36,887 bases of DNA from Kineosporia sp. R_H_3 (GTDB taxonomy: Bacteria; Actinomycetota; Actinomycetes; Actinomycetales; Kineosporiaceae): NCBI RefSeq assembly GCF_002198675.1, contig NZ_MWLL01000232.1, positions 16,378 to 53,264 on the forward strand, read 5' to 3'. Positions within the stretch are counted from its first letter, which is position 1. Every line of letters starts with the position of its first letter. Under the pieces are notes generated by a model. The model made no database searches. It saw only the letters and a program-made list of their open reading frames with translations, and was not told the origin of the DNA. This document shows positions 15,573 through 25,091 of the stretch, one piece after another. A program made the position numbers and the translations under genes.

Positions 15573-18329
15573 GTGGGACGGCTCACCGGCGCGGGCACCG
15601 CGCACGGGGTGCCGTGCGCCCGGGTCCTCGCCGACGCCGGCGCCGACCCGGTGACCGGTCTGGGTACGGCCGAGGCCGCCCGTCGGCTGGCGCGTGACGG
15701 CCCGAACGACCTGGCCGTCGAGCGCGGCGACACGCTCGCGACCCGGCTCGCCCGGCAGGCCCGGGACCCGCTCGTGCTCCTGCTCGTCGTCGCGGCGGTC
15801 GTCGCGGCCGCGGTGTGGTGGGTCGAGGGAGCGGTGGGGCCGCCCTACGACGTCCTCGTCATCCTCGTCGTCGTCGTGGCGAACACCGTGCTCGCGACGG
15901 TGCAGGAGGGCAGGTCCGCCCGGGCGGTCGAGGCGCTGCGCGCGCTGTCGGTGGCCCCCTCGTGCGTCGTGCGGGACGGCACCCTCCTGCGGCTGGAGTC
16001 GACCCGGGTCGTCGTCGGGGACCTCCTCGTGCTCACCGAGGGGGACGCCGTGACCGCCGACGGCAGGGTCGTCGCGTCGTCCGGTCTCGTCGTCGTCGAG
16101 GCGGCCCTCACCGGGGAGAGCGAGCCGGTGACCAAGGGCGCCGACCCGGTGCCTGCGGCGACCGACCTCGCCGACCGGCGGTCCATGGTGTTCGCCGGGA
16201 CGGCGGTCGCCTCCGGCACCGGGCACGTCGTCGTCACGGCCACCGGCGCCGACACCGAGACGGGCCGGGTGGCCGGGCTCCTCGCGGCGGCGACGAAGCG
16301 GTCGTCGCCGCTGGAGCAGGAGATCGCGGCCGTCGGCGCGACGCTCGCGAAGGTCGTCCCCGTCGTCGCCGCCGGCGTCGTGCTCCTGCTCGTCGCGACG
16401 TCCTCGGGAGCCGGCGACCTGCACGGTCTGGTCGCCGCGCTCCTCGTCGGGGTCAGCCTTGCCGTCGCGGCCGTCCCGGAGGGCCTGCCGGCGGTGGTCA
16501 CCCTCGTGCTCGCCCTGGGGATGACCCGGATGGCGGCCCGGCACGCCGTCGTGCGCCGTCTCGCCGCGGTGGAGACGCTCGGCTCCACGTCGGTGCTCTG
16601 CACGGACAAGACGGGGACGCTGACCACGGGGGACATGACCGTCCGGGAGGTCGTCGGCCCGTTGCCCCCGGGCGGTCCGACGGACCCCGGCGTCGTCCGC
16701 GACGTGCTCCGGGCCGCCGTCCTCGCCGGGGACGCCCGGTCCGCCGTCGGGAGCACCGGGACGCGGGACGTCGGCGACCCGGTCGACGTCGCGATCCTGC
16801 GGCGCGCGCGACGGTGCGACGGTGCGGTCCCGGCCGGCGCGGAGGTGCTCGGCCGGTACCCCTTCACCGCCGAGCGGCGCCGGGCGACCACCGTCTACCG
16901 GGTCGGGGCCGGTCCCTGCGCGCACGTCGCGGTCAAGGGCGCGCCCGACGTCGTCACCGCGCTGTGCGACCGGGTCCGCGTCGGCTGCGCCGACCTGCCG
17001 TGGGACGACGGGCTGCGGGCCCGGGTGCAGGCGCACGCCGACGCCCTCACCGGTGCCGGGCTGCGCACCCTCGCCGTGGCCGGCCGGACCGTCGCCGGCC
17101 CGCCCGCCGTCGCGGTCGACCCCGAGCAGAACCTGGTGCTCCTCGGGTTCGTCTGCCTCGCCGACCCGGTCAGACCCGATGTGCCGGAGGCGGTCCGGCG
17201 CGCCCGGCGGGCGGGCGTCGAGGTCCTCATGGTCACCGGGGACCACCCGCGGACGGCGGCCGCCGTCGCCCGCGAGGTCGGCATCCTCGGGCCCAAGGAC
17301 GGGCCCGACGACACGCCCGACGGCGCCTCCGAGGACGGCGGCCCCGTCGTGACCGGCCACCGCCTCCGGGAGACCGGCGACGACGCGTTGCGCGACCTCG
17401 TGCGGCACGCCCGCGTGTTCGCGCGGGTCGTGCCCGAGGACAAGCTGCGGATCGTCGCGGCCCTGCAGCAGGGCGGGCACGTCGTCGCGATGACCGGCGA
17501 CGGGGTCAACGACGCCCCCGCGCTGCGGGCCGCCGACGTGGGCGTGGCGATGGGGGCCGGTGGCACCCAGGTGGCGCGCGACGCGGCCGACGTGGTCCTC
17601 ACCGACGACGCGTTCCCGACGATCGTGCGGGCCGTCGAGGAGGGCCGGGCGATCTACGACAACATCCAGACCTTCCTGCGGTACCTGCTCTCCTCGAACC
17701 TCGCCGAGATCCTCACGATGGCCGTGGGGGTCGCCCTCGGCGCCTGCGGCGTGCCGTTCTTCGCGGCGGGGGCGCCGCTGCTCGCCGCGCAGATCCTCTG
17801 GGTGAACCTGCTCACCGACACCGCTCCCGCCCTCGCCCTCGGTGTCGAGGCCGCCGACCCGGACGTCATGCGACGGCGCCCGCGGCCGCCCGGCCGCCAC
17901 CTCCTCGACGGCGGCGTGCTCGCCGGGGTCGTCGCGCTCGCGGTGGTCATCGCGGCCTCGACGCTCACGGCGTTCGCGGCCTTCTCGTCGCAGGGCGCGG
18001 CCGTCGCCCGGTCAGCGGCCTTCACGACGCTCGTGCTGGCCCAGCTCGTCAACGTGCTCGTCGTGCGGGCCCGGCACCGCAGCGCGTTCGCCCGCCGGCC
18101 GCCGAACCACTGGCTGGCCGGCGCGGTCGGCCTCTCGCTCGTGCTGCAGGTCCTCGTCGTGCACGTCCCGCTGCTCAACGCCGTGTGCCGGACCGTGCCG
18201 CTCACGCCCGCGCAGTGGATGGTCTGCGCCGCGCTCGCCGGCGCCGTCCTGGTCTTCCACGAGCTGCGCCGGCTGCCGGGGACGTTCCGCCCCGGTCACG
18301 CGGACGGCGCCGTCGCACCCTGGACGTGA
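15573..18329 (+). CDS. P-type cation-transporting ATPase (P2, Ca2+-type)
   Basis: 918 residues from the GTG at 15573. Landmarks in order: actuator TGES (180-183), TM4 VPEGLPA (about 301-307), phosphorylation site DKTGTLT (Asp at 345), hinge motif TGDGVNDAP (about 641-649), and six C-terminal hydrophobic helices. The PEGLPA motif and N-terminal cation-ATPase domain ([21 protein letters not shown]) match P2A-type Ca2+ (or Mn2+) pumps; K+/Na+ types are less likely. All catalytic residues are present. It lies nine bp after the Gmad2 lipoprotein and its stop overlaps the start of the slipin gene (TGATG), so the three are probably one operon. Ion specificity is inferred. Confidence 0.9.
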   Translation: MGRLTGAGTAHGVPCARVLADAGADPVTGLGTAEAARRLARDGPNDLAVERGDTLATRLARQARDPLVLLLVVAAVVAAAVWWVEGAVGPPYDVLVILVVVVANTVLATVQEGRSARAVEALRALSVAPSCVVRDGTLLRLESTRVVVGDLLVLTEGDAVTADGRVVASSGLVVVEAALTGESEPVTKGADPVPAATDLADRRSMVFAGTAVASGTGHVVVTATGADTETGRVAGLLAAATKRSSPLEQEIAAVGATLAKVVPVVAAGVVLLLVATSSGAGDLHGLVAALLVGVSLAVAAVPEGLPAVVTLVLALGMTRMAARHAVVRRLAAVETLGSTSVLCTDKTGTLTTGDMTVREVVGPLPPGGPTDPGVVRDVLRAAVLAGDARSAVGSTGTRDVGDPVDVAILRRARRCDGAVPAGAEVLGRYPFTAERRRATTVYRVGAGPCAHVAVKGAPDVVTALCDRVRVGCADLPWDDGLRARVQAHADALTGAGLRTLAVAGRTVAGPPAVAVDPEQNLVLLGFVCLADPVRPDVPEAVRRARRAGVEVLMVTGDHPRTAAAVAREVGILGPKDGPDDTPDGASEDGGPVVTGHRLRETGDDALRDLVRHARVFARVVPEDKLRIVAALQQGGHVVAMTGDGVNDAPALRAADVGVAMGAGGTQVARDAADVVLTDDAFPTIVRAVEEGRAIYDNIQTFLRYLLSSNLAEILTMAVGVALGACGVPFFAAGAPLLAAQILWVNLLTDTAPALALGVEAADPDVMRRRPRPPGRHLLDGGVLAGVVALAVVIAASTLTAFAAFSSQGAAVARSAAFTTLVLAQLVNVLVVRARHRSAFARRPPNHWLAGAVGLSLVLQVLVVHVPLLNAVCRTVPLTPAQWMVCAALAGAVLVFHELRRLPGTFRPGHADGAVAPWT

Positions 18330-19093
18330 TGCCGCCCGACGTGGCGGCGACGAGGGAGATGGTGGTCGTGCCGAACCTGGGGATCGCCGTGGTGCGGCAG
18401 TACGAGCGCGGGGTCGTGTTCCGGCTGGGGAAGCTGCGTGCGGTCCGGGAGCCGGGGATGCGCTTCATGATCCCGCTGGTCGACCGGATGCGGAAGGTCG
18501 GCATGAGGACGGTGACGATGCCGATCCAGTCCCAGCAGATCATCACGCGGGACAACGTGTCGATCGGGGTCGCGGCGGTCGCGTACTACCGCCGGGTCGA
18601 CCCGGTGAAGTCGATCGTCGAGATCGAGAACGTGCACGCCGCGATCAACCAGATCGCGCAGACGACGGTCCGCAACGTCGTCGGGCAGTCGATGCTCGAC
18701 CAGGTGCTCAGCGAGACGGAGAAGATCAACGAGTCCATCAAGGACCTGCTCGACCGCACGACCGAGCGCTGGGGCGTGCTCGTGGAGTTCGTCGAGCTCA
18801 AGGACATCGAGCTGCCGCAGACGATGCAGCGCGCGATGGCCCGGCAGGCCGAGGCCGAGCGGGAGAAGCGGGCGAAGATCATCGCGGCGGAGGGCGAGGC
18901 GCTCAGCGCCGGCCGGCTCGCCGAGGCGGCCGACGTCATCGCCGCGCACCCCATCGCGCTGCAGCTGCGGAACCTGCAGATCCTCTCCGAGATCGCCGTG
19001 GAGAAGAACTCGACGATCGTGTTCCCCGCGCAGTTCATGGACAGCGTCCGCGCACTGAGCAGCTTCGTGGGGCAGGAGAACGCGACCCGCTGA
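18329..19093 (+). CDS. Slipin/stomatin-like SPFH protein
   Basis: 254 residues; ATG at 18329 overlaps the ATPase stop by one base. The SPFH domain runs from about residue 18 to 200: [24 protein letters not shown], the conserved [17 protein letters not shown], then a coiled-coil segment ([20 protein letters not shown]). The N-terminal hydrophobic segment is short (about [11 protein letters not shown]), unlike ordinary slipins with a clear membrane hairpin, so membrane attachment may rely on the ATPase or on peripheral binding. Slipins form oligomeric rings and modulate channels and transporters; the overlap with the pump gene suggests a partner for it. Confidence 0.9.
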   Translation: MPPDVAATREMVVVPNLGIAVVRQYERGVVFRLGKLRAVREPGMRFMIPLVDRMRKVGMRTVTMPIQSQQIITRDNVSIGVAAVAYYRRVDPVKSIVEIENVHAAINQIAQTTVRNVVGQSMLDQVLSETEKINESIKDLLDRTTERWGVLVEFVELKDIELPQTMQRAMARQAEAEREKRAKIIAAEGEALSAGRLAEAADVIAAHPIALQLRNLQILSEIAVEKNSTIVFPAQFMDSVRALSSFVGQENATR

Positions 19094-19102
19094 CGGGCCG
19101 GG

Positions 19103-19118
19103 CCGCCGGCGCCGGCGG
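19103..19118. terminator. GC palindrome between slipin and GGDEF-EAL genes
   Basis: A perfect 16-bp palindrome lies between two convergent genes ending at 19093 and 19127. Its small loop makes it a weak terminator candidate; no U-tract is visible. Confidence 0.35.
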
Positions 19119-19126
19119 GACGCCGC

Positions 19127-21385
19127 TCAGCCGGGCGTCGTCCGGGGCTGGAACGCCTGTGCCGGCTGCGGTCTGGCGAGCAGGAACCCCTGCACGCGGT
19201 CGCAGCCGGCCGCGCGCAGGGGCTCGAGCTGGCTCTCGTGCTCGACCCCCTCGGCGACGACCTCGAGCCCGAAGGCGTGCGCCGCGTGCACGAGCAGCCG
19301 CACCAGCTCGCGGCTGCCCGGGGTGGTGGACTCGACGAGGCTGCGGTCGATCTTCAACCCATCGGCGTGCAGCGACTGGAGCTGGCCGATCGAGGTGTAG
19401 CCGGTGCCGAAGTCGTCGATGCTGATCCGCACCCCGAGCCGGCGCAGCGCCTGCAGCCGGCCGGCCGCCGCGTGACCGTCGACGAGGATCGTCTCGGTCA
19501 TCTCAAGGACGAGCCGCTCCGGCGCGAGACCGGACGCCAGGAGGGCGTCGGTGACGTCGCGGACGAGCGAGTCGTCGTACAGGTGGCGTCCGGAGACGTT
19601 GACGGCCATCGAGACGCCGCCGAACGCCTCCGGGTCCTGCGTCGTCCAGGCGACGAGCTGCTGCGTCGCCTCGAGGAGCACCCACCGACCGAGCCGGCAG
19701 ACGAGCGCGGACTGCTCCGCGAGCGGGATGAAGTCGGCCGGGGCGACGATCCCGTGCCCCGGCCTGGCCCAGCGCAGCAACGCCTCGTAGCCGGTGGCCG
19801 CGCCCGTCGCGACGTCGAAGACGGGTTGGTAGTGCAGGAGGAACTGGCCCTCGTCGAGCCCGGTCTCGATCGCCGTCTCGAGCGCGGCCCGGTCGTGCAT
19901 CTCACGCCGCAGCGCCTCGTCGAAGATCTCGAAGCGGCCGCGACCGGCGCGCTTGGCCCGGTAGGCGGCGGCGTCCGCGTCGTGCAGCAGGACGATCGCG
20001 TCGGTGCCGCCGTCACGGCTCAGCGCGACGCCGACGCTCGCGCCGACGGAGACCTCGCGGGCCACGGACGGCAACCGGACCGGCTGGCGCAGGACGGTGA
20101 CGAGCCGGTCGGCGAGCTGGACGACGTCCGTCTCGGCGGGCACCTGCTCGAGGACGACGACGAACTCGTCGCCGCCGAGCCGCCCGATGGTGTCGCCCGC
20201 CCGGACGGCCTCCCGCATCCGGGCCGCGGTGACCCGCAGGACGTGGTCGCCCGCCGCGTGGCCGTAGGTGTCGTTGACCCGCTTGAAGTCGTCGAGGTCG
20301 ATGAAGAGCAGGCCCACGAGGCCGCCGTTGCGCTGCGCCCGGTGCAGGGCCGCCTCGAGCAGCTCGAGCACCCGGGGCCGGTTCGTCAGGGACGTCAGCG
20401 AGTCGTGCGCGGCCTGGTGCGCGAGGTCCGCGGCGAGCCGGCTCCGCACCGTCTCCGAGCGGCGGACCTCCCGGATCGCCAGACCCATCCGCAGCACGAC
20501 GAGCGTGAACATCACCGTCGAGACGACGACGAACGCCCATCCGTCGGGGGTGTCGGACGTGAGGAGCTGGACGGCGTGGGTTGCGGGCGGCACGAGGACG
20601 GCGACGCCGAGGGCGAGCAGGCGGCGGCGGGTGAACGACGACGCCGCGACGTCGGGCGCCTCGCTGAGCCGGCTCATCCCCGGGTGCAGGGCCGCCGCGC
20701 CCCACAGCGCGTACGCCGAGAGCCAGCCGAGGTCGAGTGCGCCGAGCGGGTCGGCGAAGGCGCCGGCCTGGGCGAGGAGGAAGAGGCTGTCGCTGACGAC
20801 GAGCACCCCGGCGGCCCCGGCGAGCAGCCGGAACGACGTGCTGCGGTGCCCGACGGAGGTCAGCAGCCAGGTGAGCGCGGCGAGGAGCACGATGTCCGTG
20901 GCCGGGTAGGCGACGCCGAAGAACCGTTCCGCGCCCGTCGTCCCGGAGCGGGCGACCGGCCCGGCGAGGACGACCCACGACACCAGACCGCAGGCGAGCG
21001 TGACGATCGCGGCATCGACCGACGCCGCGAGGTCCCGGCCGTGCCGGCGCTGCCAGGCCAGCCGGGACAGCCCGCCGCCGAGGAGCGGGTAGGCGGCGAG
21101 GTACAGGTAGTCGGCCGCGGACGGGAACGGCGCCACGTGCGCGATGTCCTCGTACCAGGAGTAGACGGCGTCCCCGGCGACCCACAGGGCCATCCCGGCG
21201 GCCATGAGCCACCAGGCCCAGGGCGTGGCCGGGCGGTTGTGCCGGACGCCGACGAGGATCGCGACGACGCAGGTCACGCCGACGGCGAGGTACACGGTGT
21301 CCCGTGGCACGCCGTTGGGCACCAGCAGGAAGCCCGCGAGGACGACGCCGCTGGCCAGCAGGTAGCGCCGCCACGCCCGGGTCAC
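19127..21385 (-). CDS. Membrane-bound GGDEF-EAL protein (c-di-GMP turnover)
   Basis: 752 residues. About eight hydrophobic helices occupy residues 1-300, then GGDEF (motif intact at 404-408, with [17 protein letters not shown]) and EAL (EALLRW at 534 onward, with EMTETILVD and [14 protein letters not shown]). Both active sites look complete, so it could make or degrade c-di-GMP; the direction depends on the membrane sensor. No known ligand domain is seen in the sensor region. Start ATG 21385; no clear ribosome site is visible. It may tie in with the motility implied by cheA, but it is 18 kb away. Confidence 0.9.
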   Translation of the reverse strand: MTRAWRRYLLASGVVLAGFLLVPNGVPRDTVYLAVGVTCVVAILVGVRHNRPATPWAWWLMAAGMALWVAGDAVYSWYEDIAHVAPFPSAADYLYLAAYPLLGGGLSRLAWQRRHGRDLAASVDAAIVTLACGLVSWVVLAGPVARSGTTGAERFFGVAYPATDIVLLAALTWLLTSVGHRSTSFRLLAGAAGVLVVSDSLFLLAQAGAFADPLGALDLGWLSAYALWGAAALHPGMSRLSEAPDVAASSFTRRRLLALGVAVLVPPATHAVQLLTSDTPDGWAFVVVSTVMFTLVVLRMGLAIREVRRSETVRSRLAADLAHQAAHDSLTSLTNRPRVLELLEAALHRAQRNGGLVGLLFIDLDDFKRVNDTYGHAAGDHVLRVTAARMREAVRAGDTIGRLGGDEFVVVLEQVPAETDVVQLADRLVTVLRQPVRLPSVAREVSVGASVGVALSRDGGTDAIVLLHDADAAAYRAKRAGRGRFEIFDEALRREMHDRAALETAIETGLDEGQFLLHYQPVFDVATGAATGYEALLRWARPGHGIVAPADFIPLAEQSALVCRLGRWVLLEATQQLVAWTTQDPEAFGGVSMAVNVSGRHLYDDSLVRDVTDALLASGLAPERLVLEMTETILVDGHAAAGRLQALRRLGVRISIDDFGTGYTSIGQLQSLHADGLKIDRSLVESTTPGSRELVRLLVHAAHAFGLEVVAEGVEHESQLEPLRAAGCDRVQGFLLARPQPAQAFQPRTTPG

Positions 21386-21502
21386 CCCCGTTGTGTCGGC
21401 AGGTCCGGCCCCCGGCTGAATCGTGCGGGGCCGTTCGTCCGACGGCCGCTCAGGCGGCCCGCGCCCGGTCCCGGCCCGGCGGGCGAGGTGTCACGGCCGG
21501 CG

Positions 21503-21985
21503 CTACGCCGGGGCCGCTCCCGCGTGCAGCACGACGTGCACCTCGATCCGGATGTGCAGCGGGTCGATCTCGAACGCCTCGCCGACGAAGACGGCCCGGG
21601 TCAGCCAGCCGTGCGGTCCGTCGTCCGCCGTCGTCGCCGGCGTGGCGCCGCGCCCGACCCGGAAGCTCGGCGTCGTCAGGTAGTACCGCGGGCCGTGCTC
21701 GCCCTCGACGTAGAAGCCGTGGTTGCGCACCTCGACGGGTGTCCCGTCGTCGAGCCGGACGGCGTAGCGCGCGTCGAGCTGCCAGGTGCCGTCGCCGCGG
21801 TCGACGGCCCAGTCCCCGCCGCCGGGCAGTACCTCCCCGGTCAGCCGTGGTCCGGTGACCCGGCCGCCCGCGATCTCGATGAACCAGTGCGCGCCGGCGG
21901 CCGAGCGGCCGAGGTCGAGCGGTGCGGCGAGGTCGATCTCGAGGTCGAAGGCGTGCTCGAGGACCGGGGGCGTCGGCGTGGTCAC
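21503..21985 (-). CDS. DUF3237 protein
   Basis: 160 residues from the GTG at 21985 (VTTPTPPVLEHAFDLEIDL). Beta-rich; conserved pieces are GAHWFIEIAGGRVTGPRL, GEVLPGGGDW, RYAVRLDDGTPVEVRNHGF and HIRIEVHVVLH near the end. These fit DUF3237, a lipocalin-like barrel of unknown function. The frame extends upstream to 22078 but that stretch is compositionally unlike a protein start. It is the last gene before the monooxygenase-type region, on the opposite strand, so their promoters are divergent. Confidence 0.75.
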   Translation of the reverse strand: MTTPTPPVLEHAFDLEIDLAAPLDLGRSAAGAHWFIEIAGGRVTGPRLTGEVLPGGGDWAVDRGDGTWQLDARYAVRLDDGTPVEVRNHGFYVEGEHGPRYYLTTPSFRVGRGATPATTADDGPHGWLTRAVFVGEAFEIDPLHIRIEVHVVLHAGAAPA

Positions 21986-22119
21986 GGGGCCAGGATGACC
22001 GGTGCGCGGGCGGACCGTCGAGCCGGGGGAGGTGACCTGCGACCGGCGGCCCTGCCCGGAGGACCTCGGGCCCGGCACCGACCGGGGCCTGCGCGCGTAA
22101 CGTCCTGGACGTCAGCGCC

Positions 22120-22137
22120 CGTCGCTGCGCAGCGACG
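22120..22137. promoter_or_regulatory. 18-bp perfect palindrome upstream of the fusion gene
   Basis: An 18-bp perfect palindrome lies 58 bp upstream of the ATG at 22196, between divergent genes. It could be an operator or a short hairpin in the leader; no regulator is encoded nearby to match. Confidence 0.35.
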
Positions 22138-22195
22138 TCCATCGGGGGCACCGGGACGGAGCCGGCCGGGCGGATCCCTCGTGGAAGGGACTGGC

Positions 22196-22903
22196 ATGGA
22201 CCTCTTGCGCAGAACCTCGATCGCGGCGGGGACGCTGTTCGTCGTCGCCACGGCCGCCTCGCTCACGGGGAACGCCCTCCTGCCCCCGGTCTCCGGGACC
22301 GACCGGTTGGCCCGGTTGGCCGAGCACCCCGACCGGGCGGCGACCGCGGTGCTCCTGTCCCTCGTCGCGGCCGCGTGCAGCGCCGCGATCGCCGTGGCGC
22401 TCTACCCGGTGCTGCGGACCGTCGACCCGGCGCTCGCGCTGGGCTCGGTCGTGTTCCGCGCCCTCGAGGCCGTGTTCTACTCCGTGGGCGCGGTCTTCCT
22501 GCTGACGCTCCTGTCGACCGCGGAGGACCTCGGCACGGTGGCCGCGGTGCCCGCGCAGGTCCGGACCGCGGCCGACGTCCTCGTCGCCGGGCACCGGCAG
22601 GCCGCGGCGGTCGGCGTGCTCGCGTTCGTCGTCGGTGCGTCCCTGTACTACCTGGTGCTCTACCGGTCGCGGCTCGTCCCGCGCTGGCTGTCGGTCTGGG
22701 GGCTCGCCGCCCTGGTCGTCATGGGCGTCGCGGCCGACTACGTGCGCGTCCACACCCGCAAGGAGTGCCGGCTCACCCTGGCCAGCCTCGTCAAGCACCT
22801 GGGCCGCCCGTACCAGCTGTCGCTCCTCGAGATCGACATGCCGTCGTTCAAGGGGCGCCTGCGCACCCGGGTCGACGAGTACGTCTGGCACTACGACCGC
22901 TGA
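22196..22903 (+). CDS. Chimeric protein: DUF4386 membrane domain fused to C-terminal half of a monooxygenase effector (IsoD/TmoD-like)
   Basis: 235 residues, ATG 22196 with GGAAGGGA 7 bases before. Residues 1-178 are DUF4386: five or so membrane helices with VFRALEAVFYSVGAVFLL and the end motif LYRSRLVPRWLSVWGLAALV. The usual last helices of DUF4386 are missing. From about residue 179 (DYVRVHTRKECRLTL, then HLGRPYQLSLLEIDMPSFKG) the sequence is the second half of an MmoB/DmpM-type effector (coupling) protein, whose usual length is about 100-110; only about 55 residues remain. The junction is near nt 22725-22745. The next genes encode the beta subunit and reductase, the normal effector neighbours in the A-B-C-D-E-F order. 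The fused tail would lie on one face of the membrane. Function doubtful. Confidence 0.75.
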   Translation: MDLLRRTSIAAGTLFVVATAASLTGNALLPPVSGTDRLARLAEHPDRAATAVLLSLVAAACSAAIAVALYPVLRTVDPALALGSVVFRALEAVFYSVGAVFLLTLLSTAEDLGTVAAVPAQVRTAADVLVAGHRQAAAVGVLAFVVGASLYYLVLYRSRLVPRWLSVWGLAALVVMGVAADYVRVHTRKECRLTLASLVKHLGRPYQLSLLEIDMPSFKGRLRTRVDEYVWHYDR

Positions 22904-22933
22904 CCCCCCGCCCCTCGACGAAGAGGACCTGCG

Positions 22934-23959
22934 ATGACGAACGTGAGTGCCCCGCGACCCAGGAGCCGCGGACTGAAGACCTGGAGCAGCTTCGGCAACC
23001 TCGGCCGCCGGCCGACCGAGTACGAGGTGCTCACCTGGAACATGAACCACACCGCCGGCTCGCCCGCGCTCGAGCTCGGGCCCGACGTCAACGGCAACGT
23101 GTGGCTGCGCGAGCACCGGGACGCGATGCGGTTCGTCGTCCCGTCGTGGGACGCCTTCCGCGACCCCGACCAGGTGACCTACGGCAGCTACGTCGCGATG
23201 CAGGACGACGCCGAGACGTACGTCGAGGGCCTGCTCGCCCAGTTCGACGCCGACGGCCACGACGCCTCGCTGCCGCTGGAGGCGCTCGACCTGCTCGCCC
23301 GGGCGCTGACGCCCTGCCGCTTCCTCGGCCACGGCGAGCAGATGCTCTCGGCGTACGTCCAGCAGCTGGCCCCGAGCAGCTTCGTCGCGACCGCCGCGAC
23401 GTTCCAGACCGCCGACCAGCTGCGCCGCGTGCAGACCCTCGCGTACCGGACGACGCAGCTCGCCCGCACCCACCCCGACCACGGGTTCGGCACCGCCGAG
23501 CGGTCGGCGTGGCGCGAGCACCCGCACTGGCAGCCCCTGCGCCGGCTCCTCGAGCTCGCGCTGGTCGAGTACGACTGGGACCGCGCGGTCGTCGCCACCC
23601 AGCTCGTCGTCAAGCCGGTCGCCGACCTGCTCCTGCTCGACGCCCTCGCGCACCGGCTCGGTGCCGCCGGGGCCACGCTCGACGCCCTCGTGCTGGAGAG
23701 CCTCGCCAAGGACGCCCGCCGTTCGCAGCGGTTCTCGGTCGCGCTGACGCGCTTCGTCGTCGAGGCCGACCCGGGCAACGCGGCCGTGCTCCAGGAGTAC
23801 CTCGACGCCTGGGCACCGCTCGGTCACGAGGCGGTCGCCGCCGGGTCCCGGCTGCTCGCCGGTGACGACGAGGACGGCGCCGGGCGGGTCCGGGAGTCCG
23901 TCACCGCCGCCTGGTCGGCGCTCGTCACGGACGCGGGCCTGCGCCTGCCGGACGCCTGA
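22934..23959 (+). CDS. isoE: Soluble diiron monooxygenase hydroxylase beta subunit (IsoE/TmoE-like)
   Basis: 341 residues, ATG 22934 with AAGAGGA before. All-helical beta subunit of group 1/2-type bacterial multicomponent monooxygenases: KTWSSFGNLGRRPTEYEVLTWNM at the start, PSWDAFRDPDQVTYGSYVAMQD, then FLGHGEQMLSAYVQQLAPSS and ATFQTADQLRRVQTLAYRT. It has no diiron site itself; it scaffolds the alpha subunit. It looks full length. The alpha subunit it should bind is not in the window. Gene order effector-beta-reductase is the D-E-F order of toluene-4 and isoprene monooxygenases. The iso-type name is an inference from the glutathione genes that follow. Confidence 0.82.
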   Translation: MTNVSAPRPRSRGLKTWSSFGNLGRRPTEYEVLTWNMNHTAGSPALELGPDVNGNVWLREHRDAMRFVVPSWDAFRDPDQVTYGSYVAMQDDAETYVEGLLAQFDADGHDASLPLEALDLLARALTPCRFLGHGEQMLSAYVQQLAPSSFVATAATFQTADQLRRVQTLAYRTTQLARTHPDHGFGTAERSAWREHPHWQPLRRLLELALVEYDWDRAVVATQLVVKPVADLLLLDALAHRLGAAGATLDALVLESLAKDARRSQRFSVALTRFVVEADPGNAAVLQEYLDAWAPLGHEAVAAGSRLLAGDDEDGAGRVRESVTAAWSALVTDAGLRLPDA

Positions 23960-23970
23960 CGGGACCGGTC

Positions 23971-25050
23971 GTGACGGGCAGGACGGCGGCGGCGGTGACG
24001 ACGGTGACGCGCGTGCGCATCGGTGACGCCGACGTCGCCTGCGGCCGCGGCGAGACGGTGCTGCTCGCGGCCCTGCGCGCCGGCTGGGACGTGCCCTACG
24101 AGTGCGCGTCGGGCGGGTGCGGCTCGTGCAAGGTCGTGCTCCTCGACGGCCGCGTCGGGTCGCTGTGGCCGCAGGCCCCGGGCCTCACCGAGCGGGACCG
24201 GCGCAAGGGTGACCGGGTGCTCGCCTGCCAGAGCGTGCCCGGGGGCGCCTGCGCCGTCCGGCTGCCCGGTGCCGCCGGGCCGCAGCGGGCGCAGGCCGGT
24301 CCCGGTGACCGGCCGCTGCCGGACCGGGTCCCCGCCCGGATCGGTGCCGTCGAGCAGCTGTCCGCGGACACCGTCCTCGTCACCGTCGTCCCGGACCGAC
24401 CGGTGCGCTACCTCGCCGGCCAGTTCGTCCTCCTCGAGCTGCCCGACGGCACCCGCAGGGCGTACTCCATGAGCCGCGAGCCCACGGACGACGCGGCGGG
24501 TGACACGTCGCTCGAGCTCGTCGTCCGCCGGACGCCCGGCGGCGTCGCGTCGTCCCGGCTCGCGGCCGCGTCCGCCGGTGACCTGCTCGTCGTCGAGGGC
24601 CCCTACGGCAGGGCGCACGTGCAGTCCCCGGTCGATCGGCCGGTCGTGTGCGTCGGCGGCGGGAGCGGGCTCGGCCCCGTCCTGGCGGTCGCCGAGCGCT
24701 GCCTCACCGAGGCGCCGGGCCGGCCGGTCCGGCTCTACTACGGCGCCCGCACCGACGCCGACGTCGTCCTCGCCGACCGGTTGCACCGGCTGCGGTCCCG
24801 CGGTGCGCAGGTCGACGTCGTCACCGACCGGCCGGCGTCGCCCGAGGCCGCCGGCCGGCTCGCACCGCTCGCCGTCCGCGACGGCCGCGTCGTCGACGCC
24901 GTCGACGCGGACCACCCGGGACCCGCCGACCTCGCCGGTCACGACGTGTACCTGGCGGGTCCGACGCCGATGGTCGACGCTCTCCTCGCGGGCCTCGTCC
25001 GCACGGGCCGGGTCGGCGCCGACCGGACGTTCTTCGACAGGTTCCTCTGA
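23971..25050 (+). CDS. isoF: Monooxygenase reductase, [2Fe-2S]-FAD-NAD(P)H type (IsoF/TmoF-like)
   Basis: 359 residues from the GTG at 23971. N-terminal plant-type ferredoxin with cluster cysteines C45, C50, C53 (CASGGCGSC) and C86 (LACQS); FAD-binding RAYSMS; NAD(P) part with VVCVGGGSGLGPVLAV, YYGARTDADV and the C-terminal YLAGPTPMVDAL. It passes electrons from NADH to the oxygenase, in this family via a Rieske ferredoxin (C component), which is missing here. Eleven bp follow the beta-subunit stop. All redox residues appear intact. Confidence 0.88.
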   Translation: MTGRTAAAVTTVTRVRIGDADVACGRGETVLLAALRAGWDVPYECASGGCGSCKVVLLDGRVGSLWPQAPGLTERDRRKGDRVLACQSVPGGACAVRLPGAAGPQRAQAGPGDRPLPDRVPARIGAVEQLSADTVLVTVVPDRPVRYLAGQFVLLELPDGTRRAYSMSREPTDDAAGDTSLELVVRRTPGGVASSRLAAASAGDLLVVEGPYGRAHVQSPVDRPVVCVGGGSGLGPVLAVAERCLTEAPGRPVRLYYGARTDADVVLADRLHRLRSRGAQVDVVTDRPASPEAAGRLAPLAVRDGRVVDAVDADHPGPADLAGHDVYLAGPTPMVDALLAGLVRTGRVGADRTFFDRFL

Positions 25051-25091
25051 ACCCGGCCCGCAGTCCGGGCCCGTACGACAGGACGGTCACG

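Noticed and set aside
14115-17900. A 1261-codon open frame on the minus strand across the P-type ATPase and lipoprotein
   Set aside because: Only the last 142 residues are a protein (NTF2-like). The rest mirrors the coding strand of the ATPase and has low-complexity composition.
22196-22903. A plain full-length DUF4386 protein
   Set aside because: The final helices of the family are absent and the last ~55 residues are soluble and match the effector family, next to effector partner genes.
22934-25050. A propane monooxygenase (prmABCD/mimABCD) remnant
   Set aside because: Those clusters have the reductase between the alpha and beta genes and the effector last. Effector-beta-reductase followed by gshB fits the isoABCDEF type better.
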